DNA of 64,000 nt from CAZYJR01 sp964647905 (GCA_964647905.1 CAZYJR010000007.1:1-64000), one strand, 5' to 3'. Positions 24,510 through 33,633 are shown, counted from the stretch's first letter. Program-made: numbers and translations. The notes: a model not told the origin generated them from the letters alone.

Positions 24510-26252
24510 TCACGCGCCGGGGTCCGTTGAAGCCCCAGTCTGCCCGAACATGTTTATCATGGGTATCTTTACGCCTCTTTCCGACGCCACTACGGCGGCC
24601 TTATCGTATCCCGCATCGGCATGCCGCATGATGCCGGTGGCCGGATCGTTTCGGAGGACGGTCTCCACCCTTCTCCCGGCCTCGGGCGTTCCGTCGGCCA
24701 CCGATACCTGGCCTGCGTGGAGGGCGTAGCCGATCCCCACCCCTCCCCCGTCATGAAACGAGACCCAGGCAGCGCCCGAGGCCACGTTGGTCATGCAGTT
24801 TAGCAGCGCCCAGTCCGCGACTGCATCAGAGCCGTCCTTCATGGCTTCTGTCTCCCGGTAGGGGGAGGCAACTGAGCCGCAGTCCAGGTGATCGCGGCCT
24901 ATGACGATTGGTGCCTTGACCTTTCCTGAGGCCACCAGGTCGTTGAAGATCCTGCCCGCCTTGTCCCGCTCGCCGTAACCCAGCCAGCAGATACGGGCCG
25001 GGAGGCCCATGTGCTTCACCTGCCTGCCCGCCATCCTGAGCCAGCGGACCATGCGATCCTTTTCCGGAAAGGCTTCCATCAGGGCCTGGTCCGTGGCCTC
25101 GATGTCCGCCGGGTCTCCGGAAAGGGCGGCCCATCTAAAAGGGCCTTCGCCTTCGCAGAAGAGATGCCTGATGTAGGCCGGCACGAACCCGGGGTAATCC
25201 ATGGCGTTGTCAACACCCCGCCTCATGGCTTGCCCACGCAGGTTGTTGCCGTAGTCAAAAGCCACCGCCCCCTTTTCCTGCATCTCCAGGATGGCCCTGC
25301 AGTGGACCGCCATGGAGTCCAGGGCCATTTCCGCGTACTTCTTGGGGGCGCTCTTTCTGAGATCCAGGGCTTCTTCGTAGGGGATGCCCGCCGGCACATA
25401 GCCGTTGAGCTCGTCGTGGGCGCTGGTCTGGTCCGTTACCACGTCCGGGATGAAGCCCCGCTCGATCATGGCCGGGAGTGCTTCAGCGGTATTGCCCAGG
25501 AGGCCTATGGAAAGGGGCCTCCTCTCCTCCGCAGCGCGGCGTGCCCGCCGGATGGCTTCGTCCAGGTCGTCGGTGGTTTCGTGGAGATATCCCGTCTTGA
25601 GCCGGCGCTCTATTCGGGCCCGGTCCACCTCAACGCAGAGGGCCACACCCTCGTTCATGGTAACCGCCAGGGGCTGGGCTCCGCCCATTCCTCCCAGCCC
25701 GCCGGTGACCACGATCCGGCCGGCCAGGGAGCTCCGCCAATGTTTTTCAGCCAGGGCCGCAAAGGTCTCGTAGGTCCCCTGGAGTATGCCCTGGGTGCCG
25801 ATGTATATCCAGGAGCCGGCGGTCATCTGGCCGTACATGATCAGGCCCTTTTTATCCAGCTCGTGGAAGTGGTCCCAGGTGGCCCAGTGGGGTACTATGT
25901 TGGCATTGGCGATCAGCACCCTGGGCGCGTGCTCATGGGTGCGTATGACACCCACCGGCTTGCCCGAGCCCACCAGCAGGGTCTCATGGTTTTCCAACTC
26001 CAAGAGGCTCAGGACCAGGGCGTCGAAGCACTCCCAGTTCCTTGCCGCCTTGCCGCTCCCGCCGTATACTATGAGCTCATCGGGCTTTTCCCCGTTTTCC
26101 GGGTCGAGGTTGTTGAGGAGCATTCGGAGCGCCGCCTCCTGGTACCAGCCCTTGCAGTGGAGCCGGGTCCCTTGCGGGGCCTTGACCGACCTGGGCTTGC
26201 CGCTGCCTATCCGGAGGTTCCTTATGAGATCTTCTTTCGTAGATTCCGCCAT
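24510..26252 (-). CDS. hutU: Urocanate hydratase
   Basis: 580 residues (family ~555). Urocanate to imidazolonepropionate with tightly bound NAD. VYGGSGKAARNWECFDA, GGLGGMGGAQPLAVTMNEGV (NAD site) and IVIGRDHLDCGSVASP (catalytic-region Cys) are diagnostic. First gene of the operon, with a clear promoter and HutC-type operator in front. The histidine ammonia-lyase gene that would supply urocanate is not in this window. Confidence 0.95.
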   Translation of the reverse strand: MAESTKEDLIRNLRIGSGKPRSVKAPQGTRLHCKGWYQEAALRMLLNNLDPENGEKPDELIVYGGSGKAARNWECFDALVLSLLELENHETLLVGSGKPVGVIRTHEHAPRVLIANANIVPHWATWDHFHELDKKGLIMYGQMTAGSWIYIGTQGILQGTYETFAALAEKHWRSSLAGRIVVTGGLGGMGGAQPLAVTMNEGVALCVEVDRARIERRLKTGYLHETTDDLDEAIRRARRAAEERRPLSIGLLGNTAEALPAMIERGFIPDVVTDQTSAHDELNGYVPAGIPYEEALDLRKSAPKKYAEMALDSMAVHCRAILEMQEKGAVAFDYGNNLRGQAMRRGVDNAMDYPGFVPAYIRHLFCEGEGPFRWAALSGDPADIEATDQALMEAFPEKDRMVRWLRMAGRQVKHMGLPARICWLGYGERDKAGRIFNDLVASGKVKAPIVIGRDHLDCGSVASPYRETEAMKDGSDAVADWALLNCMTNVASGAAWVSFHDGGGVGIGYALHAGQVSVADGTPEAGRRVETVLRNDPATGIMRHADAGYDKAAVVASERGVKIPMINMFGQTGASTDPGA

Positions 26253-26330
26253 GTCCCGTCCTCCTGAAGCCCCTTGCGCTTGCCGGGGCTTCTCTTGTTT
26301 CGGCTTGACGCCGGACCCTACATATATATA

Positions 26331-26344
26331 CTTATATATACAAG
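26331..26344. promoter_or_regulatory. HutC-type operator
   Basis: CTTATATATACAAG is a near-perfect palindrome that differs at one position from CTTGTATATACAAG, the HutC site as I recall it. It overlaps the -10 of the hutU promoter and lies between hutU and the divergent hutC. Confidence 0.7.
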
Positions 26345-26361
26345 TAAGAACTGGTTGTCAA
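26333..26361 (-). promoter_or_regulatory. Promoter of the hut-liv operon
   Basis: Minus strand: TTGACA (26361-26356), 17 nt, TATATA (26338-26333). Consensus -35 and strong -10, covered by the operator, so repressor binding would block polymerase. Confidence 0.75.
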
Positions 26362-26429
26362 GCCTCACTGAGTTGCAAAGACCCGGGGCCGCTGCTATAA
26401 ACCCTCCAGTATCGCACCGGACGAATGTT

Positions 26430-27236
26430 ATGGAGCGGAAAGTCAGAATCGAGGAGAAAAGGGAGCCGAGGATCGACCTGGTCCATGACTCAGGGGTCTC
26501 GCGTGATACCGCCCTTCCGTTGTACCAGCAGGTCAAGGATTACATCCTGGAGCGGCTCCGGACAGGGGAGTGGACGCCCGGGACCCGGGTGCCCTCGGAG
26601 AACGAGTTGACCCGGGCGGTGGGGGTCTCCCGCATGACCGTCAATCGGGCGGTGCGGGAGCTTGCCGCCGAAGGGCATCTGGTGCGCCTCCAGGGAGTGG
26701 GCACTTTCGTCTCCGAGCAGAAGCCTCAAGGGGCCTTGCTGGAGATACGGAGCGTGGCGGACGAGATCGAGAGGTGGGGCGGTGAGCACAGCGCAGAGGT
26801 AATTGTGCTCCGCGAGGAAACGGCCGGGGCCGGTTTAGCCGATCAACTGGGGCTTTCACCCGGGGCCGCCGTCTTCCGCTCGGTCTTGGTCCACAAGGAC
26901 CGGGGCATGCCCGTGCTCTACAGCGATCGATACGTCAACCCGGCCGTGGCTCCCGAGTACCTTGCCCAGGACTTCACCCGCACCACCCCCAGCGAGTATT
27001 TGGTCTCGGTGGCTCCGGTCCAGGAAGTGGAGCATGTGATCGAAGCCGCCTTGCCCGATCGAGAGAGCAGGAGGCACCTCCGCATATCCCAGGGCGAGCC
27101 CTGCCTGATTCTCTACCGCCGTACCTGGTCCTTCAACATGGTGGCGACCAAGAGCCGGCTGGTGTACCCCGGTTCTCGCTACCGGCTGGGCGGCCGTTTC
27201 AAAGTCGACGGGGCCCGGGGATCCGGGGTGGCCTAA
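26430..27236 (+). CDS. hutC: GntR/HutC-family repressor of the hut operon
   Basis: 268 residues from the ATG at 26430. GntR winged helix (~25-95): LPLYQQVKDYILERL, TRVPSENELTRAVGVSRMTV, GHLVRLQGVGTFV. The C-terminal UTRA effector domain (~105-255) would bind urocanate, as in other HutC proteins. Divergent from hutU with a shared 177-bp control region. An upstream open frame adds 52 unlikely residues. Confidence 0.92.
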   Translation: MERKVRIEEKREPRIDLVHDSGVSRDTALPLYQQVKDYILERLRTGEWTPGTRVPSENELTRAVGVSRMTVNRAVRELAAEGHLVRLQGVGTFVSEQKPQGALLEIRSVADEIERWGGEHSAEVIVLREETAGAGLADQLGLSPGAAVFRSVLVHKDRGMPVLYSDRYVNPAVAPEYLAQDFTRTTPSEYLVSVAPVQEVEHVIEAALPDRESRRHLRISQGEPCLILYRRTWSFNMVATKSRLVYPGSRYRLGGRFKVDGARGSGVA

Positions 27237-27445
27237 GGGATGGACCCGGACGCACCCGCCTCGAGCAGGGCCTTCCTTATCTTCCCTGCCAGCTCCCTCA
27301 TGGAAAACGGTTTCTGGACGAAGTGAACGCCCTTGTCCAGGACGCCGTGATGGGCGATCACGTTGGCGGTATAGCCGGACATGTAGAGGACGCGGATATC
27401 GGGTTTGAGGGCTTTCACCTGCCCGGCGAGATCCTTGCCGCTCAT
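27233..27445 (-). pseudogene. Remnant of a response-regulator receiver domain
   Basis: About 60 residues match the C-terminal half of a receiver domain as found at the end of hybrid kinases: MSGKDLAGQVKALKPDIRVL, YMSGYTANVIAHHG, and VQKPFSMRELAGKIRKALLE with the conserved Lys. The phospho-accepting Asp half and the kinase are gone; upstream codons do not resemble a receiver. The remnant's stop overlaps the hutC stop. Confidence 0.7.
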
Positions 27446-27908
27446 CTGCGGCGGTCTTGCTCCGGTAGGCTTGAAGACACGCCATCGGCTGTTTTCGTGT
27501 CCATCAGGTAAGCTTACACAGTATTTCCAATGTTGCCAAGGATTCTCTACTAAAACGATATGGTTGGTGCGGAATCCCGAGGCCTCCGAGCTTCACGCCA
27601 CGGGTTTTGATTATCTCCGTCTACGCAGGATATGGGTGCACTTGCATACGTGGTGCCCTGTCAGGAGTGCGCTGCCATTGAGTCGCGTGGCCGCGACCCA
27701 ATGAGGCACTTGTGTCGCAGATCCACTATCAAACGCCTTAAAGGGAAGGCGCACAAGCCTACCAACATATTGAAAGCAGATTGTTTTATCCATGGAGCGG
27801 ATCCATGTCCTGCGGCACGCAATTTGCGGGACCATCAAGGCGGCGGCATCCTTCCGGGCCTCCCGGGGGCTCCGTCGGTCAAGTATAGGTATGAAAGGGG
27901 TGCGCAGG
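27446..27908. other. 463-bp region without a clear gene
   Basis: Short frames on both strands show no family resemblance or ribosome sites. It may be debris of the hybrid kinase plus the leader of the IscU-like gene. Confidence 0.4.
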
Positions 27909-28349
27909 ATGGGAGACGAATTCGATCAATTCGTTCAGGAGTTACAGGATCAGATCTTTGAAGAGACTAAAGAAGCATATGGAGAGACCGCGTATCAGAG
28001 ATGGCGGCAGCCTCTTTATATGGGCGCCCTGGATGATGCCGACGGGTTCGGTCGAGTCACTGGGAAATGCGGCGATACCATGGAGGTCTTTCTGAAGTTC
28101 GAGAATGACAAGGTGAAAAGGGCCGGCTTTAGAACGGACGGGTGCGGTTCAAGCACGGTGTGCGGCTCATTCGCCGCCGAACTGGCCCACCAAAGGAGCC
28201 CTGAAGGGGTTTCAGAGATCACTGGGGATATGATCCTGGGCGTCCTCGGTGGATTGCCGGAAGAAGACCGGCATTGCGCATTCCTGGCTGCCGAGGCCCT
28301 TCAAGAGGCCCTTGATGATTATATGAGGAAGCAGGTTCGTAAGAGATAG
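27909..28349 (+). CDS. IscU/NifU-like iron-sulfur scaffold protein
   Basis: 146 residues from the ATG at 27909; ATG 27891 is possible. The three scaffold cysteines and the His are in GKCGDTMEV, TDGCGSSTVCGS and EDRHCAFLAAEAL, matching the IscU pattern. The N-terminal helix is longer than in IscU and the C-terminal NifU thioredoxin-like part is absent. No IscS is adjacent. Followed by a small CxxC protein and a flavodoxin, a grouping seen around Fe-S assembly in anaerobes. Confidence 0.82.
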   Translation: MGDEFDQFVQELQDQIFEETKEAYGETAYQRWRQPLYMGALDDADGFGRVTGKCGDTMEVFLKFENDKVKRAGFRTDGCGSSTVCGSFAAELAHQRSPEGVSEITGDMILGVLGGLPEEDRHCAFLAAEALQEALDDYMRKQVRKR

Positions 28350-28368
28350 ACAGTCGGAGGTAATTAAA

Positions 28369-28608
28369 ATGCCGAGAGGAGATGGGACAGGTCCAAAAGG
28401 CCAGGGGCCGAGGACCGGCAGAGGCAAGGGTGGAGCCGGAGGCGGCGGGCGAGGGCGCGGAGGACAGGGCCGGGGTGGAGGGTTTGCAGCAGGCCCGGGG
28501 GGGTATTGCGTATGCCCCGCCTGCGGTGAAAAGGTTCCCCATCAGGTCGGGCAGCCTTGCTATGAGCAAAAATGCCCGAAGTGCGAAACACCCATGACCA
28601 GGGAGTAG
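28369..28608 (+). CDS. Gly/Arg-rich small protein with two CxxC pairs (DUF5320-like)
   Basis: 79 residues. MPRGDGTGPKGQGPRTGRG is the usual opening of a small family often found with Mrp-like ATPases and NifX-like proteins in sulfate reducers. The C-terminus has CPACG and CPKCE, a zinc-ribbon arrangement. The role is unknown; a connection with Fe-S handling is inferred from neighbours. Good ribosome site GGAGG. Confidence 0.75.
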   Translation: MPRGDGTGPKGQGPRTGRGKGGAGGGGRGRGGQGRGGGFAAGPGGYCVCPACGEKVPHQVGQPCYEQKCPKCETPMTRE

Positions 28609-28693
28609 GGGGCCGGGTGTTTGCCTGCCTCCGTCACTTCTACAGCCATAAGGGCCTGGGATCTCGCTCTGAAAAAGGGGCGGATATTCGGTC

Positions 28694-28722
28694 TTGAGGG
28701 CCTGTGCTAGAGGGGATATAAT
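28694..28722 (+). promoter_or_regulatory. Promoter upstream of the flavodoxin gene
   Basis: TTGAGG (28694-28699), 17 nt, TATAAT (28717-28722): a perfect -10 with good -35, 62 bp before the flavodoxin ATG. Confidence 0.65.
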
Positions 28723-28784
28723 AGAAATTAGAATCACCGATTGACTTGAGGAACACATATTTTCGAGCGAAGGAGTTTCTGATC

Positions 28785-29267
28785 ATGCAGATTCTAGTGC
28801 TCTATTATTCTAAAGGCGGTAACACCAAGAAGTTGGCCCAGGCCGTGGCCAAGGGGGTGGAATCCGTCGAGGGGGCAAGCGCCCTGGTCAAGGCCACCAC
28901 GGATGTCACCAAGGACGATTTCCTGAACTCCGCCGGGGTGATAGCCGGCTCGCCGGTCTACTTCGGCGTGATGGCGGCGGACCTCAAGCGCGTGTTTGAC
29001 GAGTTCATAGGGACCCGCAAGAAGATGGAAGGAAAGGTGGGGGCTGCCTTTGCCACCTCCGGCGACCCCACCGGCGGCAAAGAGACCACCATGATGTCCA
29101 TTATCCAGTGCCTCCTGATTTACGGCATGGTGATCGTGGGCGACCCCATGTCCGCCACAGGCCATTACGGCACGGCGTGCGCGGGGGCACCTGATGCGGC
29201 TACCGAGGAGAACGCAGCAAAGCTTGGGGCCAGGGTGGCCGAGACCGCCAAGCTGCTCAATGTTTAA
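28785..29267 (+). CDS. Flavodoxin-family protein (WrbA/NQO-like)
   Basis: 160 residues from the ATG at 28785 (GAAGGAG). FMN phosphate loop YYSKGGNTKKLA, AGSPVYFGVMAADLKRVFDE and FATSGDPTGGKETT fit the multimeric flavodoxin/NAD(P)H:quinone oxidoreductase group. A soluble electron carrier or quinone reductase. Own promoter in front. Confidence 0.85.
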   Translation: MQILVLYYSKGGNTKKLAQAVAKGVESVEGASALVKATTDVTKDDFLNSAGVIAGSPVYFGVMAADLKRVFDEFIGTRKKMEGKVGAAFATSGDPTGGKETTMMSIIQCLLIYGMVIVGDPMSATGHYGTACAGAPDAATEENAAKLGARVAETAKLLNV

Positions 29268-29363
29268 ACCGCGGATTCGACCCGATAGGGACCCTGAGAA
29301 GAGAAGGGGCTCCAACCGTCCCTGTGACATGAGCAAAGGCTGCCCAGGGATGCAGCGCGTGTA

Positions 29364-30113
29364 ATGGAAACCGCGTTCGAGCAGGGGGACTCGTTCGTCC
29401 ACCGGATGGATCCGAGGGCCAGGTTGTTGGTGGCAGCGGCGTTCTCACTGGTGGTGGCATTACTCAGCCGTTTTCAATCTCTGGTGCCAGCCTCGGCCGG
29501 GGCGCTGGCGCTTGTCGGGCTCGCCGGGCTACCGGCCGGTGCGGTGGCTCGGCGGCTCTTGGTGATAAACGGGCTGGTGGCGCTCTTGTGGCTGTTTTTG
29601 CCCTTTACCACACCCGGGCGGCCCTGGGTCCACCTGGGAGGGCTTGCCGCCACTCAAGAGGGTGTGCTGTATGCGGCCCGCATAACACTCAAGTCAAACG
29701 CCATAGTCCTGATCCTGATCGTTTTGGTCTCCACCATGCCGGTGTATACGGCCGGGCGCGCCATGAGGGTCTTCGGCGTGCCCCAAAAGCTGATACATCT
29801 GCTTGTCTTTACCTATCGCTATATACACGTTATCTTCCGCGAGTATCAGAGGCTCATCACTGCTGCAAGGATTCGAGGGTTTCGCCCGGGCACCAATCTC
29901 CACACATATAGGACCTATGCCGTGCTCCTGGGCATGCTGCTCGTGCGAAGCTACGAGCGGGCTCACCGGGTGCGCTCAGCCATGTTGTGCCGGGGCTTTC
30001 AGGGCCGGTTTCATGACCTGACCGAATTCAGGTCGAGCGGTAAAGACTGGGTCCTTGGCGGGGCCATGGGCCTGGGAATCGCCGGTCTTGTCCTGCTGCA
30101 GTGGTCGCCGTAG
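29364..30113 (+). CDS. nikQ: Ni/Co ECF transporter transmembrane protein (CbiQ/NikQ)
   Basis: 249 residues, about five helices. RMDPRARLLVAAAFSL and the two coupling motifs ARIRGFRPG and RSAMLCRGFQGRF that contact the ATPase are clear. First gene of Q-O-M-L-K. Presence of L and K type genes favours nickel over cobalt; this is inference. Confidence 0.9.
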   Translation: METAFEQGDSFVHRMDPRARLLVAAAFSLVVALLSRFQSLVPASAGALALVGLAGLPAGAVARRLLVINGLVALLWLFLPFTTPGRPWVHLGGLAATQEGVLYAARITLKSNAIVLILIVLVSTMPVYTAGRAMRVFGVPQKLIHLLVFTYRYIHVIFREYQRLITAARIRGFRPGTNLHTYRTYAVLLGMLLVRSYERAHRVRSAMLCRGFQGRFHDLTEFRSSGKDWVLGGAMGLGIAGLVLLQWSP

Positions 30114-30188
30114 GTGCCCGCCGGGACGAGGGACTGCCTCCATTGGTGCTGGAGAAAAGGATTTCATGAAGACGGTGGATGCATTCAC

Positions 30189-30941
30189 ATGGCCCTGATC
30201 GCCCTGGAAAAAGTCTCTTTTTCCTACCCTGACGGCCGCGAGGTCCTGAAAAACCTGGACTTTCGGCTCGAGCAAGGGGAGCGGGTCGGTTTGATCGGGC
30301 CGAATGGGAGCGGAAAGACCACCCTCTTTCACTTGGTCATGGGGCTCTTGCCCGCGGATTCAGGCAGAGTGGAGATACTGGGCCGCGAGAGGAGGGAGGA
30401 GAAGGATTTCCGAGAGGTGAGGCAGAGGATCGGGCTCTTGTTTCAGGACCCGGACGACCAGCTGTTCAGCCCGACGGTGCTCGAAGATGTGGCTTTCGGG
30501 CCTCTAAATCAAGGGAAGGCGGCAGGGGAGGCCCGGGCCATAGCCGAGGCCACACTGGAATCACTGGGATTGGACGGCTTCGAGGAGCGGATCACCCACA
30601 AGTTGAGCAGCGGGGAGAAGAAGCTGGTCTCCCTTGCCACGGTCCTGGCGATGAGGCCGGAGGCCTTGCTCTTGGACGAGCCCACCAACGGGCTGGATGC
30701 CGAGACCACGGACCGGATCATCGAGGTCTTGGCCGGCGTGGACATAGCTTACGTCTTCATTTCGCACAACATGGACTTCCTGGAGCGGACGGTGGATCGG
30801 ATCCACGGCATGGAAGACGGCCGCATCCTACTGGAGGAGGAACGGGTGGTCCACACCCATGTCCACGCCCACCCGCACGGCAGGTTGGCCCACTCCCACA
30901 AGCCGGCTGATGGGTACGCAGATAAACCCTCGCAGGAGTAG
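30189..30941 (+). CDS. nikO: Ni/Co ECF transporter ATPase (CbiO/NikO)
   Basis: 250 residues from the ATG at 30189. Walker A GPNGSGKTTLFH, Q-loop FQDPDDQLFSPTV, signature LSSGEKKLVSLA, Walker B LLLDEPTNGLD. After the ABC domain comes a His-rich tail (HTHVHAHPHGRLAHSH) likely to bind nickel or cobalt. It begins 75 bp after nikQ. Confidence 0.92.
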   Translation: MALIALEKVSFSYPDGREVLKNLDFRLEQGERVGLIGPNGSGKTTLFHLVMGLLPADSGRVEILGRERREEKDFREVRQRIGLLFQDPDDQLFSPTVLEDVAFGPLNQGKAAGEARAIAEATLESLGLDGFEERITHKLSSGEKKLVSLATVLAMRPEALLLDEPTNGLDAETTDRIIEVLAGVDIAYVFISHNMDFLERTVDRIHGMEDGRILLEEERVVHTHVHAHPHGRLAHSHKPADGYADKPSQE

Positions 30942-31056
30942 CCCGGAGATTTCTTGTTGACCCGGGGGACGCCTCTCTGATATGAACCGCAAGGGAATTG
31001 TAAGGCAAGAAGCCTTTCCCGATCTCAAGTACTTTCTTGGAGCGACCCGAATCCTG

Positions 31057-31108
31057 AGCCACGAAGGCCTCCGGCGGCGAATCATGCCGCGGCTTCGTGG
31101 CTTTTTTT
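31057..31108 (+). terminator. Intrinsic terminator in the leader of nikM
   Basis: AGCCACGAAG (31057-31066) and CTTCGTGGCT (31093-31102) form a perfect 10-bp stem with further pairing inside, followed by seven T (31102-31108). It ends 39 bp before nikM, inside the apparent operon, so it either ends nikQO transcription or acts as an attenuator. Confidence 0.8.
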
Positions 31109-31147
31109 CGTCGCTGCGAGATCTCAAGACAAAGGGCGCGGTGGATC

Positions 31148-31759
31148 ATGCACATCTCCGAGGGAATCCTTGCCTGGCCCGTCCTCGCCTCCGGCGCGGT
31201 GGCCGCTGCAGCCGGAACGGGAGCGGCCCTGAAGAGGCTCGAGGAGGACCGAATCCCCCAGATAGCGATCCTCTCCTCGGCCTTTTTCGTGGCTTCCCTG
31301 GTGCACGTACCGGTCGGGCCTTCCAGCGTTCATCTCATAATGAACGGGTTGGTGGGGCTGATATTGGGATGGCTGGCTTTTCCGGCGATTCTAGTGGGAC
31401 TGGTGCTACAGGCCGTTCTTTTCCAGTTCGGCGGGCTCACCACCCTGGGGGTCAACACGGTGATCATGGCCGCGCCCGCGGTCGCATGCCATTACCTGTT
31501 TCGGGCCATGGTCGCAAGCGGGAGCCGGCTGGTTTCATGGTGGTCTTCCTTCCTTTGCGGGGCGGGCGCCGTATTGCTGGGGAGCCTTCTGGTCGCCGCC
31601 TCACTGGTTTTCACCGGCGAGGCCTTCCTCGGGGTGGCTCGATTGGTGGTGGCGGCCCACCTGCCCGTGATGGTGATAGAGGGCCTGATTACCGCCTTCT
31701 GCGTTGCCTTCATCAGACGCGTGAAGCCCGAGATTCTGGAGGTTGCCTATGTGCGTTAG
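31148..31759 (+). CDS. nikM: Ni/Co ECF transporter substrate-binding membrane subunit (CbiM/NikM)
   Basis: 203 residues. MHISEGILAWPV provides the N-terminal Met-His metal ligands that define the family and requires the start at exactly 31148. HVPVGPSSVHLIMNGLVGLI and LGVNTVIMAAPA are the other signatures; about six helices. Metal-selective component. Confidence 0.93.
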   Translation: MHISEGILAWPVLASGAVAAAAGTGAALKRLEEDRIPQIAILSSAFFVASLVHVPVGPSSVHLIMNGLVGLILGWLAFPAILVGLVLQAVLFQFGGLTTLGVNTVIMAAPAVACHYLFRAMVASGSRLVSWWSSFLCGAGAVLLGSLLVAASLVFTGEAFLGVARLVVAAHLPVMVIEGLITAFCVAFIRRVKPEILEVAYVR

Positions 31760-32414
31760 GAGAATCGCTGCAAAGGCCCTGCTCTGCGGGCTGATTACGG
31801 GGATGACCCTTTGGGCCGGTGAACCCGCTTCGGCCCACCAGGTCTACCTGTTCGCCTGGGTTGAGGGGGACACGGTCTACACCGAGTCCTACTTCGGGGG
31901 AAAGAAAAAAGTGGCGGGAGGCGAGATCCATGTATACGGCCCGTCGGGCAAGGAGCTGTTGAGCGGGCGGACTGACGACCAGGGAGCCTTCTCGTTCCCC
32001 GTGCCCCGGAAGACCGATCTACGGATCGTCCTGGAGGCCTCCACAGGACACAAGGCTGAGTTCGTGCTGCCGGCCGAGGAGCTGGACGGGCACGAGAGCC
32101 CGGTCGGAGGGGGGCCCAGCTCCGTGGAGGGAGAGGAGGGGAAAAGCCGTGAGGCCCGGGGCAGTAACGAGGTTTCAAACAAGACCTCCATTGAAATGGA
32201 GGAGGTCCGGGCCGTTGTGGAGGAGGCGTTGGACCGGAGGCTCAAGCCCATCGCCCGGTCCCTCGCACGTCTGGAACACGAGAAAGGGCCGGGGATGACC
32301 GAGATCCTGGGAGGGGTGGGATATATCTTCGGTCTTGCAGGGGTCTACCTCTATGCCCGGGCCCGAAAGCGGGGGTGTGACCCCCGCAGGGATGAATCAC
32401 GCGCCTCCCCATAG
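31749..32414 (+). CDS. nikL: Nickel ECF transporter auxiliary protein (NikL-like)
   Basis: 221 residues from the ATG at 31749, overlapping nikM by 11 nt. Signal peptide ending EPASAHQVYLFAW, a carboxypeptidase-regulatory-like beta domain (VYTESYFGGKKKVAGGEIHV, DDQGAFSFPVP), an acidic linker, a helix and a C-terminal membrane anchor with basic tail. This is the layout of NikL in NikMQOKL systems. The N-terminal His after cleavage could be a metal ligand. Confidence 0.82.
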   Translation: MCVRRIAAKALLCGLITGMTLWAGEPASAHQVYLFAWVEGDTVYTESYFGGKKKVAGGEIHVYGPSGKELLSGRTDDQGAFSFPVPRKTDLRIVLEASTGHKAEFVLPAEELDGHESPVGGGPSSVEGEEGKSREARGSNEVSNKTSIEMEEVRAVVEEALDRRLKPIARSLARLEHEKGPGMTEILGGVGYIFGLAGVYLYARARKRGCDPRRDESRASP

Positions 32415-32581
32415 GGGCGCGGGAGGAAAAGCCTCAGCCGCAGGAGCCCTAGAGGGCCGGGTCTCGGGAATCAATAGGGCCATGAAGGCCGATCATGCCG
32501 GGTGAATCCGTGTGGTGGGCTTTTGCGGCCCCTTTTTTGTCATCTAATTACACAATGTCAACCTAAAACAAGGAGCTGAAA
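32415..32581. other. Gap between nikL and nikK with weak hairpin and T-run
   Basis: GGGC/GCCC (32515-32530) is followed by CCTTTTTTG, a weak terminator-like signal. No riboswitch is recognised. Confidence 0.35.
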
Positions 32582-33367
32582 ATGATCGAGAGAGGAAGCC
32601 TTTGGACGGCGGTTTTGTTGTTTTGTCTGGTGGTGCTCTTCGGCGGACCCGGGTACGCCCATTTCGGCATGATCATTCCGTCGGACTCCATGGTCATGCC
32701 GGGGGACGAGAGGACGGTTTCCCTCCAGGTCTCGTTCTCCCACCCCTTTGAGGGTCCTGGTATGGACATGGCTCGGCCCAGGCGCTTCGAGGTGGTCTTC
32801 GATGGGGATACGTCGGATTTGCGGGGGAGACTCCGGGAGAGCAGTGTCATGGGTCACAAGGCCTGGGGCCTGGATTTTCCCGTCAGGCGACCCGGGGTAT
32901 ATATCTTTTCCATGGAACCCGAGCCCTACTGGGAGCCTGCCGAGGACTGCTACATAGTTCACTACACCAAGACGGTGGTGACGGCCTTCGGAGACGATGC
33001 GGGATGGGACCGAGAGATCGGGTTGGAGACCGAGATCGTTCCTCTGGCCAAGCCGTTCGGCCTTTACGCCGGGAATGTCTTTCAGGGCGTGGTCAAGCTT
33101 CAAGGGGAGCCCGTCCCTTATGCCGAGGTGGAGGTGGAGTACTACAACGAGGACCTGAGAGCCGAGGCGCCCACCGACTACATGATCACTCAAACCATCA
33201 AGGCCGATCAAAACGGGGTGTTCACCTATGCCGCACCCAAGGCGGGTTGGTGGGGTTTCGCCGCCCTGAGCGCATCAGAGGAAAAAATGGACCGCGGGGG
33301 CGAGCCCAAGGACGTGGAACTGGGCGCGGTCATTTGGGTCCGGTTTCAGGATTGGATGGAACGCTAG
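32582..33367 (+). CDS. nikK: DUF4198-family periplasmic nickel-uptake protein (NikK-like)
   Basis: 261 residues. Signal peptide, then AHFGMIIPSDSMVMPGD, where the N-terminal Ala-His-Phe-Gly and Met residues resemble the metal-capturing start of NikK. Two beta-rich domains follow, the second carboxypeptidase-regulatory-like (LQGEPVPYAEVEVEYYNED, DQNGVFTYAAPKAGWWGF). It probably delivers nickel to NikM. Confidence 0.82.
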   Translation: MIERGSLWTAVLLFCLVVLFGGPGYAHFGMIIPSDSMVMPGDERTVSLQVSFSHPFEGPGMDMARPRRFEVVFDGDTSDLRGRLRESSVMGHKAWGLDFPVRRPGVYIFSMEPEPYWEPAEDCYIVHYTKTVVTAFGDDAGWDREIGLETEIVPLAKPFGLYAGNVFQGVVKLQGEPVPYAEVEVEYYNEDLRAEAPTDYMITQTIKADQNGVFTYAAPKAGWWGFAALSASEEKMDRGGEPKDVELGAVIWVRFQDWMER

Positions 33368-33633
33368 AAAATCGAGAGGAGGCCTCCGTGCGCTTCATTT
33401 TGAACGGCTTGATAAAACAAGGAACACTGGTTAATCTAAGAAGTCTCAACAAGGCCGCGCAGAGAGGGCGTTGGGCATCAAGGGCTTTCCGGAGGTCTTG
33501 CCTGACACACTGCGTGAGTACTTTGGATACCGATCATAAGTATGACAAGAACCAGCAATAAAAGTGTGATATAGTGAGAAACAAGTTTCAGTGTTAGTTT
33601 GAAAGAGCAATATATTAAGGGAGAGTATTTTCA

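Noticed and set aside
25011..26267. 418-codon plus-strand frame opposite hutU
   Set aside because: Antisense shadow; hutU motifs are complete.
30942..31110. Cobalamin riboswitch before nikM
   Set aside because: No B12-box or GCCACT core was recognised.
33388..33561. 57-codon frame starting GTG with ribosome site AGAGGAGG
   Set aside because: No resemblance to known proteins and odd composition; perhaps a remnant, not reported as a gene.
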